Of a stretch of DNA of 8,488 nucleotides, positions 1-6,602 are shown piece by piece; positions within the stretch are counted from its first letter, which is position 1; each line of letters begins with the position of its first letter. Made by a program: the position numbers and the translations under genes. The stretch spans positions 1 to 8,488 of the forward strand of contig CAZXCQ010000272.1 of assembly GCA_964639275.1 (NCBI GenBank). The letters run 5' to 3'. Source of the DNA: CAZXCQ01 sp964639275. GTDB lineage: Bacteria > Desulfobacterota > DSM-4660 > Desulfatiglandales > Desulfatiglandaceae. A model generated the notes under the pieces. That model saw nothing but the letters and a program-made list of their open reading frames with translations, had not been told where the DNA came from and searched no databases.

Positions 1-28
1 AGGTAAAGGGACTAGTCTTTTCTTTCCA

Positions 29-54
29 TCCGTCACTTTCGTAGGAATGACGGA
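29..54. repeat. Short hairpin, possible dispersed palindromic repeat
   Basis: TCCGTCA (29-35) is the exact reverse complement of TGACGGA (48-54). Inside, TTC (38-40) can pair with GAA (45-47) around a GTAG loop. On the minus strand it reads like the family of dispersed hairpins built on CGTCATTCC...GAAAG found in many proteobacterial intergenic regions; that likeness is from memory. No T-run follows on either side, so a terminator is less likely than a repeat. Confidence 0.45.
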
Positions 55-263
55 ATATTGGACAATTATAAGACGGTTAGTGATAAGCACATTTGTTGGG
101 TAATGAACAAGCATAAATGGACCTTATTGCTTCGCGCCAGGGCAGGCCTTGACCTTGCGCTTGATTTTAACTCTTGTTTCTCCAAAATTGAGAATTAGGC
201 ATACGGGTTTTCCCTCTGCAACAAGGTAATTCACAGAATTGATACAATCCTGCAAATATCACC

Positions 264-301
264 TTGACATCTAATTGATAATCTAATTAATTTGTTAATT
301 A
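264..301 (+). promoter_or_regulatory. Promoter-like segment with a possible operator
   Basis: An exact TTGACA lies at 264-269. Seventeen bases downstream is TTAATT (287-292), a poor -10 match; better -10 look-alikes (GATAAT 277-282, TCTAAT 282-287) sit at the wrong spacing. Over the same place lies a perfect inverted repeat, TAATTAA (284-290) - TTTG - TTAATTA (295-301), the size and symmetry expected of a dimeric regulator site such as one for the GntR protein encoded at 1475. AT-rich DNA gives such repeats by chance, and the nearest gene starts 325 bases away, so both the promoter and the operator are tentative. Confidence 0.28.
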
Positions 302-371
302 AATGCTGCCCCGGGACGAAATTACTCCCATACCGGTCGCGTTGTCAACGCCAAAGCGTTCAACCATGCTA

Positions 372-552
372 AGGGCTTGCTCAATAATAACTTCACATTT
401 TCCCATCTCAGCTTCGGGCCATCTTCGGTCGCCGCTCAATCGCGAAGTCCTCGAAATAGTTTAGCTATTCCTGTGGCTTCACTCAATCGCAGCAACCAAA
501 TCTGACCCAAATCTGAGCGTCAATTCTGCTAAGTTATTTTTGAGCGAGCCCT
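372..552. repeat. Long imperfect palindrome (about 181 bp), MITE-like or structured RNA
   Basis: The segment folds back on itself around position 462 without gaps. The outer arms 372-393 and 531-552 match as inverted repeats at 20 of 22 positions. The inner parts (394-447 against 477-530) match at about 29 of 54, with the best block at 407-435 against 489-517. The tip is AATAG (455-459)/CTATT (465-469). My hand count is about 56 Watson-Crick pairs over 88 positions. About nine further mismatches would be G-U pairs if the minus strand were transcribed, against about three for the plus strand. The right arm also contains CCAAATCTGA twice, 11 bp apart (496-505, 507-516). It may be a small non-autonomous element, two head-to-head repeat copies, or a structured leader. 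Confidence 0.6.
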
Positions 553-625
553 AAACCCACTGTCAGGAGGGCATCTGCCGGTAGTTTTCTAAACACTGCA
601 ACCTTTTTTCTGGGGGAGGGGCTCA

Positions 626-1402
626 ATGGACTTCAGGTATATCTTATTTCAAAAAAAGGATCACATCGCAAGAGTTACATTGAACATACCCGAGACAAGA
701 AATGCCCTCAATCTCGATATCCGCGCAGAACTCCTGGAGGTCTTTCGAGAGGTCGCCGATGACGACGGGGTCAAGGTGGTTGTCATCACAGGGGCCGGGA
801 AGGCCTTCTGTGCCGGAGGCGACATCACCTCCATGAAAGGGGTGACAGCGGTGGCCGGGAGGCTGCGGCTAAAGAGCGGTCAGAGACTGATCAAGACACT
901 CGTCGGAATGGAAAAGCCCGTAATCGCCGCCATAAACGGCGCTGTTGCCGGCGCGGGGCTGAGCGTGGCCCTTGCCTGCGATTTTATAGTTGCATCTGAG
1001 TCGGCCAAGTTTGCGGTACCATTTGTAAAGATCGGTTTGGTACCGGACTGGGGGCTGTTCTATCTTCTGCCGCTCCGGGTCGGTGTCGCAAAGGCCAAGG
1101 AGATGATGCTTCTGGGTGCAACCGTTGATGCCTACGAGGCCGAGCGCCTGGGTCTTGTCAACAGGGTGGTGGCGGCTGAAAGGCTTGAAGAAGAGGTTTT
1201 TTCCCTGGGAAGCCGTTTGGCAAACGGTCCGACCCAGGCCTATTCGATGATCAAGGCGGCACTAAACCGATGGCCTTCGGGTCTGGAGACCTTTTTGGAG
1301 ATGGAGTCAACCATGCAGGCCGTGGCGTTTTGCAGTGAAGACTTTGATGAGGGTCGGCGGGCGTTCCTGGAAAAACGGGCCCCAAAATTTCAGGGGAGAT
1401 AG
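626..1402 (+). CDS. Enoyl-CoA hydratase/isomerase family protein (crotonase fold, PaaG-like active site)
   Basis: A cytoplasmic crotonase-superfamily enzyme of 258 residues, the usual length, acting on an acyl-CoA double bond. The oxyanion-hole segments are present: FCAGGD (61-66) and GAVAGAG (105-111). The two glutamates of classical enoyl-CoA hydratase (rat Glu144 and Glu164) align with Ser113 and Phe133, so ordinary hydration is doubtful. Asp141, in the GLVPD motif, sits where PaaG-type and dienoyl-CoA isomerases keep their catalytic Asp, so double-bond isomerisation is the better guess. The C-terminal helical region (about 195-258) is complete. The ATG is preceded by a strong GGGGGAGGGG site (612-621). 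It is the first gene of the cluster, separated from the regulator by a terminator-like hairpin. Family assignment is firm; the exact reaction is not. Confidence 0.9.
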   Translation: MDFRYILFQKKDHIARVTLNIPETRNALNLDIRAELLEVFREVADDDGVKVVVITGAGKAFCAGGDITSMKGVTAVAGRLRLKSGQRLIKTLVGMEKPVIAAINGAVAGAGLSVALACDFIVASESAKFAVPFVKIGLVPDWGLFYLLPLRVGVAKAKEMMLLGATVDAYEAERLGLVNRVVAAERLEEEVFSLGSRLANGPTQAYSMIKAALNRWPSGLETFLEMESTMQAVAFCSEDFDEGRRAFLEKRAPKFQGR

Positions 1403-1445
1403 CCCGGTAGGGCGAAGAAGAGGGCCCTGGCCCGGGTTGCTTTGT
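1401..1445 (+). terminator. Hairpin after the crotonase gene, possible terminator or attenuator
   Basis: Starting in the crotonase stop codon, AGCCCGG (1401-1407) can pair with CCGGGTT (1432-1438, one G-U), and AGGGC (1409-1413) with GCCCT (1424-1428) around a purine-rich loop. This makes a GC-rich two-part stem of about 12 pairs with a small internal loop. It is followed by GCTTTGTTT, a broken T-run. The form fits an intrinsic terminator or partial attenuator that would lower read-through from the crotonase gene into the regulator gene. The imperfect T-run keeps confidence moderate. Confidence 0.45.
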
Positions 1446-1474
1446 TTGCTCACACACGCAGAGAGGTAAACCAC

Positions 1475-2209
1475 ATGGCTGGTCAGCGGGAAAGGGAGAA
1501 GAGAAGGGGCGTGCCTGAGAAGACAAATCGGTCGAGAAAGGGTGAGAAGACGCAGGAGTCTCCGGTCGATATCGCCTTTCGAAAGATCAAGGAGATGATG
1601 TATCGCCATGAGATAGTCCCCGGGCAAAAGCTTCTCTATCAGGAACTGGCCAAAAAGCTCGATATGAGTATTACCCCCATTGTTCAGGCACTCAACAGGC
1701 TGCAACTCCTCAATATCGTCTATTCAGAGCGTAACAAGGGGTACTATGTGGGGGAGACTGACCCGGTGGAGGCCAAAGAGCTGTTTATTGTCAGGGAGGC
1801 CCTCGAGACCTTTATCGTGCCTTCCATAATAAAAAATCTGACCGACAAAAAGATCAGTGGCATAGAAAAGGCCATGAAAGAACACACAACGAGGGTGTCA
1901 GTTCCTCAATACAGGCGTATCCTTACCATCAAGGATACCAATTTTCATCTAAAGATTATTGAATGCGCGGAAAATAAGGTGGTTTACAATATATCCAAAC
2001 TGATACTTGAACAGATCTACCTGAAATACAGGCCTGAATTCATGACAGGGTCAAGATTGGTAAAGGCGGCGGAGGAACACGAGATGATACTGGAGTCCCT
2101 AAAACAGCGGGATGTGAAAAAGACGAGACATCTGATCAAACAGCATATCAAGAGGGGTCGGGAGCATGTTGTCAGAAGCCTGCTGGAAGACAAGACCATC
2201 GAGTTTTAG
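1475..2209 (+). CDS. GntR-family transcriptional regulator with FCD ligand domain (FadR subfamily)
   Basis: A DNA-binding regulator of 244 residues, probably controlling this cluster. After a very basic tail (1-28, rich in Arg and Lys) comes a winged helix-turn-helix (about 29-92), including the recognition region around ELAKKLDMSITPIVQALNRL (57-76). An all-helical FCD domain follows (about 99-238). The FCD metal/ligand residues are visible: Asp154, His158 (DTNFH), His202 (EEHEMI) and His224 (KQHI), so a metal-containing, acid-binding pocket is likely. Known FCD regulators answer to fatty acyl-CoAs or small organic acids; the ligand here is unknown. I chose the ATG at 1475 because GAGAGG (1461-1466) lies 8 bases before it; an in-frame TTG at 1442 lacks such a site. 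The gene ends 51 bases before the mutase gene, so the two are probably co-transcribed. Confidence 0.9.
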   Translation: MAGQREREKRRGVPEKTNRSRKGEKTQESPVDIAFRKIKEMMYRHEIVPGQKLLYQELAKKLDMSITPIVQALNRLQLLNIVYSERNKGYYVGETDPVEAKELFIVREALETFIVPSIIKNLTDKKISGIEKAMKEHTTRVSVPQYRRILTIKDTNFHLKIIECAENKVVYNISKLILEQIYLKYRPEFMTGSRLVKAAEEHEMILESLKQRDVKKTRHLIKQHIKRGREHVVRSLLEDKTIEF

Positions 2210-2218
2210 AACCACTGG

Positions 2219-2227
2219 TGGTGACCA
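2219..2227. promoter_or_regulatory. Candidate GntR-type operator TGGTGACCA
   Basis: TGGT-G-ACCA is a perfect short inverted repeat in the 51-base gap between the regulator and the mutase. It overlaps a second one, ACCAC-TG-GTGGT (2211-2222). The half-sites resemble those of FadR-subfamily operators (TGGT...ACCA), but the one-base spacer is shorter than the three bases in the E. coli FadR site. No clear promoter lies beside it. A site this short can arise by chance. Confidence 0.2.
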
Positions 2228-2260
2228 TAGAGAGGCGGGGCACAGAGGGGTCAATTTGTC

Positions 2261-3925
2261 ATGTCAGAGAATTATAAAGAGATCAGGGATAGGAAAGACG
2301 AGTGGTCTCAAGACCTTTTGAGCAAGCGGCCATTTGATCGGTGCTGTACGGACTGGGGGGATCCGGTCGAGGTGTTGTATACCCCAGATGACCTCGAGGA
2401 GACCGATTATCTTGTGGATTCGGGCTTTCCCGGACAATACCCGTTTGTCCGGGGGATCCATCCCAATATGTATCTGGGCCGTCCCTGGACCATGCGGCAG
2501 TATTCCGGATTTGGCACGGCGGAGGAGACCAACAAACGATTTAAGTATTTGTTGGAACAGGGACAGACCGGTCTCTCCGTGGCCTTTGATCTCCCCACCC
2601 AGATCGGCTATGACTCGGACCATCCCATGAGTCAAGGAGAGGTGGGAAAGGTAGGCGTTCCGGTCGATTCCCTCAAGGACATGGAGATGATCTTTCAGGA
2701 TTTGCCCCTGGACAGGCTTTCGACCTCCATGACCATCAATGCCCCGGCGGCAATCCTCCTGGCCATGGTTATTGCGGTTGCCGAGAAGCAGGGCGTTTTA
2801 TCCCAAAGGCTCCGCGGGACCATACAAAACGATATCCTGAAGGAGTATACGGTGAGGGGGACCTATATCTTTCCCCCGCGTCCTTCCATCAGGCTTATCA
2901 CTGATATATTCGCCTATTGCAGCAAACACGTGCCCCTCTGGAATACCATAAATGTGGCAGGGTATCACATGCGTGAGGCCGGCTGCTCGGCGGTGCAGGA
3001 GATCGCCTTTAGTTTTTCCAATGCCATTGCTTACATGGAAGCCGGGCTTCGGGCCGGCCTGGATATCGATAGCTTTGCGCCGAGGATAAGCTGGATCTTT
3101 AATACCCACAACAAGATCTTTGAGGAGGTGGCCAAGTACCGGGCTGCCAGAAAGGTGTGGGCAGATATCGTCCGCTACCGGTTCAAGGCGCGGGATCCCC
3201 GATCATGGATGCTCCGTTTCCATACCCAGACATCAGGGGTAAGCCTGACGGCGCAGCAACCGGAGACCAATATGGTCCGCGTGGCCTACCAGGCCCTGGC
3301 CGCGGTCCTGGGGGGGGCACAATCGATTGCCGCCTGTTCCTTTGATGAGGCCCTGGCACTGCCGACAGAGAAATCGGTCAGGCTCAGCCTCAGGACCCAA
3401 CAGATCCTCCTCCATGAGGCCGGGGTAACAGACACGGTGGACCCCCTGGGCGGGTCTTATTATATAGAATCTCTCACTCGCCAGATGATCGGGGAGATCA
3501 CGGCCCTGATTGCCAAGATCGATGAACTGGGGGGGGCCGTGGCGGCGATCGAAAAGGGATATATCCAAAGAGAAATCGAGGCGAGGGCCTATGCCTTTCA
3601 GAAAGAGGTGGAAGAAAAAAAGAGGATAGTGGTCGGTGTCAATGACTACAAGGTCAAAGAAGAACTGGGTTTTGCGATATCCAGGCCAGATCCGGCGCAT
3701 GCCCGGAAACAGATATCGAATCTTAAAAGGCTGAGGGAGACCCGGGACCGGTCCAGGGTTCAGTCCTCTCTGGAGGCCCTGGAAGATGCCGCCACGGGTG
3801 AGGGAAACCTGATGCCTTTTTTTATTGAAGCGGTTAAGGCCTACGCCACACTGGGAGAGATCTGTGGGGTGCTCAGGGGAGTGTTCGGGGAGTATCAACA
3901 GGCCGAGACACTTGGCAAGAGATGA
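2261..3925 (+). CDS. Cobalamin-dependent acyl-CoA mutase, large (substrate-binding) subunit, methylmalonyl-CoA mutase type
   Basis: The TIM-barrel subunit of an adenosylcobalamin mutase that moves a thioester-bearing carbon group between neighbouring carbons of an acyl-CoA. It has 554 residues and ends where the barrel and linker end, with no C-terminal B12-binding domain, so it needs a separate small subunit, not found in this window. Conserved blocks are RPWTMRQYSGF (74-84), GLSVAFDLPTQ (104-114), GTIQNDILKEY (186-196), GYHMREAG (234-241) and HTQTSG (321-326). Against Propionibacterium methylmalonyl-CoA mutase, Tyr89, Arg207, Tyr243, His244, Arg283 and Gln330 correspond to Tyr81, Arg199, Tyr235, His236, Arg275 and Gln323. 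Isobutyryl- and 2-hydroxyisobutyryl-CoA mutases change the first two. The substrate therefore probably carries a free carboxylate (methylmalonyl-, ethylmalonyl- or a larger alkylmalonyl/succinyl-CoA). The start is supported by AGAGGGG (2244-2250). Confidence 0.92.
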   Translation: MSENYKEIRDRKDEWSQDLLSKRPFDRCCTDWGDPVEVLYTPDDLEETDYLVDSGFPGQYPFVRGIHPNMYLGRPWTMRQYSGFGTAEETNKRFKYLLEQGQTGLSVAFDLPTQIGYDSDHPMSQGEVGKVGVPVDSLKDMEMIFQDLPLDRLSTSMTINAPAAILLAMVIAVAEKQGVLSQRLRGTIQNDILKEYTVRGTYIFPPRPSIRLITDIFAYCSKHVPLWNTINVAGYHMREAGCSAVQEIAFSFSNAIAYMEAGLRAGLDIDSFAPRISWIFNTHNKIFEEVAKYRAARKVWADIVRYRFKARDPRSWMLRFHTQTSGVSLTAQQPETNMVRVAYQALAAVLGGAQSIAACSFDEALALPTEKSVRLSLRTQQILLHEAGVTDTVDPLGGSYYIESLTRQMIGEITALIAKIDELGGAVAAIEKGYIQREIEARAYAFQKEVEEKKRIVVGVNDYKVKEELGFAISRPDPAHARKQISNLKRLRETRDRSRVQSSLEALEDAATGEGNLMPFFIEAVKAYATLGEICGVLRGVFGEYQQAETLGKR

Positions 3926-3967
3926 GGTGGAGGCGAGTAGAAACCAAATTGATACGGAGGAGATGGT

Positions 3968-5410
3968 ATGAGAACGGTGGGAATAAGCCTGGTCGGAGGC
4001 TATGTACCTTATTTCAGGTTGGATCGGGGGGTCATTGCCCAGATATGGGGGAGACACTCGATCGGTGGCGAGAGGAGTGTGGCCAACAATGATGAGGACA
4101 GTATTACCATGGCCGTGGAGGCCGCAAGGAATTGCCTGGGAGGCGAGGGTACCGAACAGGTGGACGCGCTCTTTTTTGCCACCACCACGGCCCCTTATAA
4201 GGAGAAGATGAACTCTTCTTTGATTGCCACTGCGGTGGATTTGAAAAGGGAGATCACAACGGCTGACTTTGCCCACTCGCTAAGGGCCGGGACAGGCGCT
4301 CTCAGGGCCGCCTTTGACTCGGTAAAGAGCGGTTCGCTGGGCAACATCGTGGTCGTGGCCTCGGATTGCCGTGTCGGATATCCAAGGTCAGACCAGGAGC
4401 AGGCCTTTGGCGACGGTGCCGGTGCCGTTGTGGTGAGCTCGGAGAATCTGCTGGCAAGCTTTGAGGGGGGGTATTCGATCTGCAACGAGATGATGGATGT
4501 ATGGAGAAACCCGGAGGATACCTTTGTCAGGACCTGGGAGGGACGTTTTGTCCTGGGTGAAGGATATGCCAAGCATATGAAAGAGGTCGTGTCAGGGCTC
4601 TTGACGAAATATGGCCTTGCGCCCAAAGAGATATCAAAGGCCATCTTGCCGGGCCCCGACCTGCGGTCTCATGGAAGCCTGGTCAAAGAGCTGGGGTTTG
4701 ATATGGAGACCCAGGTGCAGGACCCGTTGTTGGCGAGTGTTGGACACTGCGGGTCTGCCCACCCCTTGTTGATGCTGGTGGCTGCACTGGAGGAGGCGAA
4801 TCCGGGGGATATGCTCCTTTTGGCCAGTTACGCCGATGGCGCCGATGCCATGCTATTCAAGGTGACAGAAGAGATCAAAAAGGGGAGGAATCAACGCAGG
4901 GTAAAAGAATACCTGGATGAAAAATCGCTTCTTGTCTCTTATGCCCGCTTCTTGAGTTACAAAGGCCTGGTCGAAACCGTCCCCGGAGAACCATTTCGTC
5001 TGATGCCCTCGGCGACGGCCAGTTGGCGAGATCGTAGGGGCATCCTCAGGTGCCATGGAAGCCGGTGCAGCGCGTGTGGCAAGGTGACTTTTCCGGTGCA
5101 ACGGGTGTGTTATCATTGTAACGCAAAGGATACCTTTGACGAGACTCCCATATCCCATCTCAGTGGAGAGGTCTTTACCTTTACCCTGGATAACCTCGCC
5201 GGCAGGAGCGATGATCCTGTCGTGATTCAGACGATCGCTGAACTGGGAGAAGAAAAGGTCCGGTTCTACGGCCTGATGACCGACTGTGACCCGTCTGAGG
5301 TGGAGGTGGGGATGCCCATCAGTCTCACGTTTAGGAGGATCTATGAGGGCGCCGGCATGCACAACTATTTCTGGAAATGCAGACCAGTGAGAAGGGGGGG
5401 AAAGACATAA
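3968..5410 (+). CDS. HMG-CoA synthase-like protein fused to a DUF35 Zn-ribbon/OB-fold domain; synthase active site apparently lost
   Basis: A two-part protein of 480 residues. Residues 1-300 have the thiolase fold of archaeal-type HMG-CoA synthase (GGYVPYFRL 10-18, DEDSITMAVEAARN 42-55, RAGTGALRAA 106-115). A linker (about 305-345) leads to a Zn ribbon with Cys367, Cys370, Cys381 and Cys384, then an OB fold (about 391-475). By motif alignment to archaeal HMG-CoA synthase, the catalytic Glu, Cys and His positions are Thr73, Leu105 and Pro228, so normal HMG-CoA synthesis looks unlikely. In archaea, HMG-CoA synthase, thiolase and a DUF35 protein form one complex; BbsA/BbsB (anaerobic toluene pathway) and ChsH2/Ltp2 (steroid degradation) also pair a DUF35 protein with a thiolase-like enzyme. 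Its stop codon overlaps the start of an SCP2-type thiolase (TAATG), so I infer a structural or CoA-channel partner for that enzyme. GGAGG (3956-3960) supports the start. Confidence 0.85.
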   Translation: MRTVGISLVGGYVPYFRLDRGVIAQIWGRHSIGGERSVANNDEDSITMAVEAARNCLGGEGTEQVDALFFATTTAPYKEKMNSSLIATAVDLKREITTADFAHSLRAGTGALRAAFDSVKSGSLGNIVVVASDCRVGYPRSDQEQAFGDGAGAVVVSSENLLASFEGGYSICNEMMDVWRNPEDTFVRTWEGRFVLGEGYAKHMKEVVSGLLTKYGLAPKEISKAILPGPDLRSHGSLVKELGFDMETQVQDPLLASVGHCGSAHPLLMLVAALEEANPGDMLLLASYADGADAMLFKVTEEIKKGRNQRRVKEYLDEKSLLVSYARFLSYKGLVETVPGEPFRLMPSATASWRDRRGILRCHGSRCSACGKVTFPVQRVCYHCNAKDTFDETPISHLSGEVFTFTLDNLAGRSDDPVVIQTIAELGEEKVRFYGLMTDCDPSEVEVGMPISLTFRRIYEGAGMHNYFWKCRPVRRGGKT

Positions 5411-6597
5411 TGGGGAGCATAAAAGACAGAGTAGCCATTATCGGAATGGGGTGTACCCAGTTTGGTGAACGCTGGGATATGGGAGCCGAAGACCTTGCCA
5501 TTGAAGCCGCCTACGAGGCCTTTGAAGATGCGGGAATCGGCAAAGAGAAGATCGAGGCCTGCTGGTTTTCTACGGTCATGGCCCCCGTCATCGGGGTCTC
5601 TGGAACCGTGGCCGCCGATTCCCTAAAGCTTGGAAACATACCGGTGATACGAAATGAGAACTGGTGCGCATCAGGTCACATTGCCCTGCTGGAGGCCTGT
5701 ATGGGGGTTGCCAGCGGCGCCTATGATGTTGTCATGGCACTGGGTGCGGAGAAGCTAAAAGACACCGGGTTTCCCGGTCTGGGCACGGGGAGGGGGATGC
5801 ACCCCGTCTACGAGGCCAGGAGGACCTCGCCGGGGTCTTTTGCATTGATCGCCCAGCGTTATTTCAAGACCTACGGGTTGAGTATTGAGGAGGGCCGGGA
5901 GACACTGGCCAAGATAGAGGTCAAGAATCATGACAACGGGAGCCTCTGCCCCAAGGCCCACTTTCATAACAAGATCACCGTGGAAAAGGCCCTCAAAGCC
6001 CCCATTATTGCCTGGCCACTGGGCCTTTTTGACTGCTGCGGCAACAGCGACGGTGCTGCCTGTGCCATTATCACCACGGCTGAAAAGGCAAAGGAATTTC
6101 GCAAAGACCCCATCTTTCTAAAGGGTTTTGGTATCTCCACGGATGCCATGATGCCCCACTTCCGGCCGGGATTTAGCTGGACCAGCTTTGATGCCCTGGT
6201 GAACTCTTCGCGCAAGGCCTATGAAATGGCCGGGATCAAGAACCCCCGTGAAGAGCTGGATGTGGCCGAGGTCCACGATTGCTTTTCTATTACAGAGCTT
6301 TTGATATATGAGGATTTTGCCTTTAGCCCAAGGGGAAAGGCCAAGGAGGATGTTGACTCCGGCTTTTTTACCCGCAAAGGAGGACTGCCCGTAAACATTG
6401 ACGGCGGTCTCAAGTGTTTTGGTCACCCCATCGGTGCCAGCGGCCTGAGGATGACCTATGAGGTATACAAGCAATTACAGGGGAAGGCGGATTTGCCGGA
6501 GAGGCAGATCAAGAACCCCAGGCTCGGTCTCGCCCACACCTTTGGAGGCCCCCCCCAGATCAGTGCGGTTGCCATCTTTGGAAATGAAAAGGGATAG
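5410..6597 (+). CDS. Thiolase, SCP2/SCP-x type (acetyl-CoA acyltransferase family)
   Basis: A cytoplasmic thiolase of 395 residues that cleaves a beta-ketoacyl-CoA with CoA or runs the reverse condensation. The SCP2-thiolase catalytic set is complete: nucleophile Cys86 (NWCASG, 84-89), the HDCF motif with His289 and Cys291, and His339 in FGHPIGASG (337-345). The VKNHDNG block (171-177) is also typical. Having the nucleophilic Cys separates it from Ltp2-type retro-aldolases, which share the fold but lack it. I chose the ATG at 5410: the previous gene's TAA and this ATG share a base (TAATG), and a G-rich site (5394-5400) lies 9 bases upstream. A start at 5377 would add 11 residues inside the previous gene. 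The overlap suggests translational coupling and equal amounts of the two proteins, as expected for a complex. Substrate unknown. Confidence 0.93.
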   Translation: MGSIKDRVAIIGMGCTQFGERWDMGAEDLAIEAAYEAFEDAGIGKEKIEACWFSTVMAPVIGVSGTVAADSLKLGNIPVIRNENWCASGHIALLEACMGVASGAYDVVMALGAEKLKDTGFPGLGTGRGMHPVYEARRTSPGSFALIAQRYFKTYGLSIEEGRETLAKIEVKNHDNGSLCPKAHFHNKITVEKALKAPIIAWPLGLFDCCGNSDGAACAIITTAEKAKEFRKDPIFLKGFGISTDAMMPHFRPGFSWTSFDALVNSSRKAYEMAGIKNPREELDVAEVHDCFSITELLIYEDFAFSPRGKAKEDVDSGFFTRKGGLPVNIDGGLKCFGHPIGASGLRMTYEVYKQLQGKADLPERQIKNPRLGLAHTFGGPPQISAVAIFGNEKG

Positions 6598-6602
6598 TAT
6601 TC

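Larger units (their letters stand above)
1..625. other. Gene-free upstream region with repeats and promoter-like DNA
   Basis: No reading frame here has a convincing start, ribosome site and protein-like content. The stretch is more AT-rich than the genes that follow. From left to right it holds a short hairpin (29-54), an AT-rich promoter-like segment with an inverted repeat (264-301), a small perfect hairpin AACGC-CAAA-GCGTT (347-360), and a long imperfect palindrome (372-552). The crotonase ribosome site lies at its right end. If transcription starts near 300, the first gene has a leader of roughly 325 nt that includes the whole palindrome. Confidence 0.6.

Noticed and set aside
299..406. 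A minus-strand 35-residue reading frame (ATG at 406 down to a stop at 299), open further up to 460 without a start, with fairly protein-like composition (begins MGKCEVIIEQ).
   Set aside because: There is no ribosome site before the ATG, the protein is unrecognised, and its first part lies in the left arm of the long palindrome. It could be a gene remnant, but the evidence is too thin to annotate.
496..516. Two copies of CCAAATCTGA as the start of a CRISPR-like or iteron array.
   Set aside because: Only two copies, 11 bp apart with a one-base gap, and no further units; they are part of the long palindrome.
3233..4276. A long minus-strand open frame (347 codons) across the mutase and fused DUF35 genes.
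   Set aside because: It lies antisense to two strongly conserved genes and its translation shows no recognisable domain; it reflects codon bias of the real genes.
5410..6597. The thiolase as an Ltp2-type retro-aldolase, given the adjacent DUF35 domain.
   Set aside because: The nucleophilic Cys86 and the complete HDCF and GHP motifs are present, as expected of a true thiolase.
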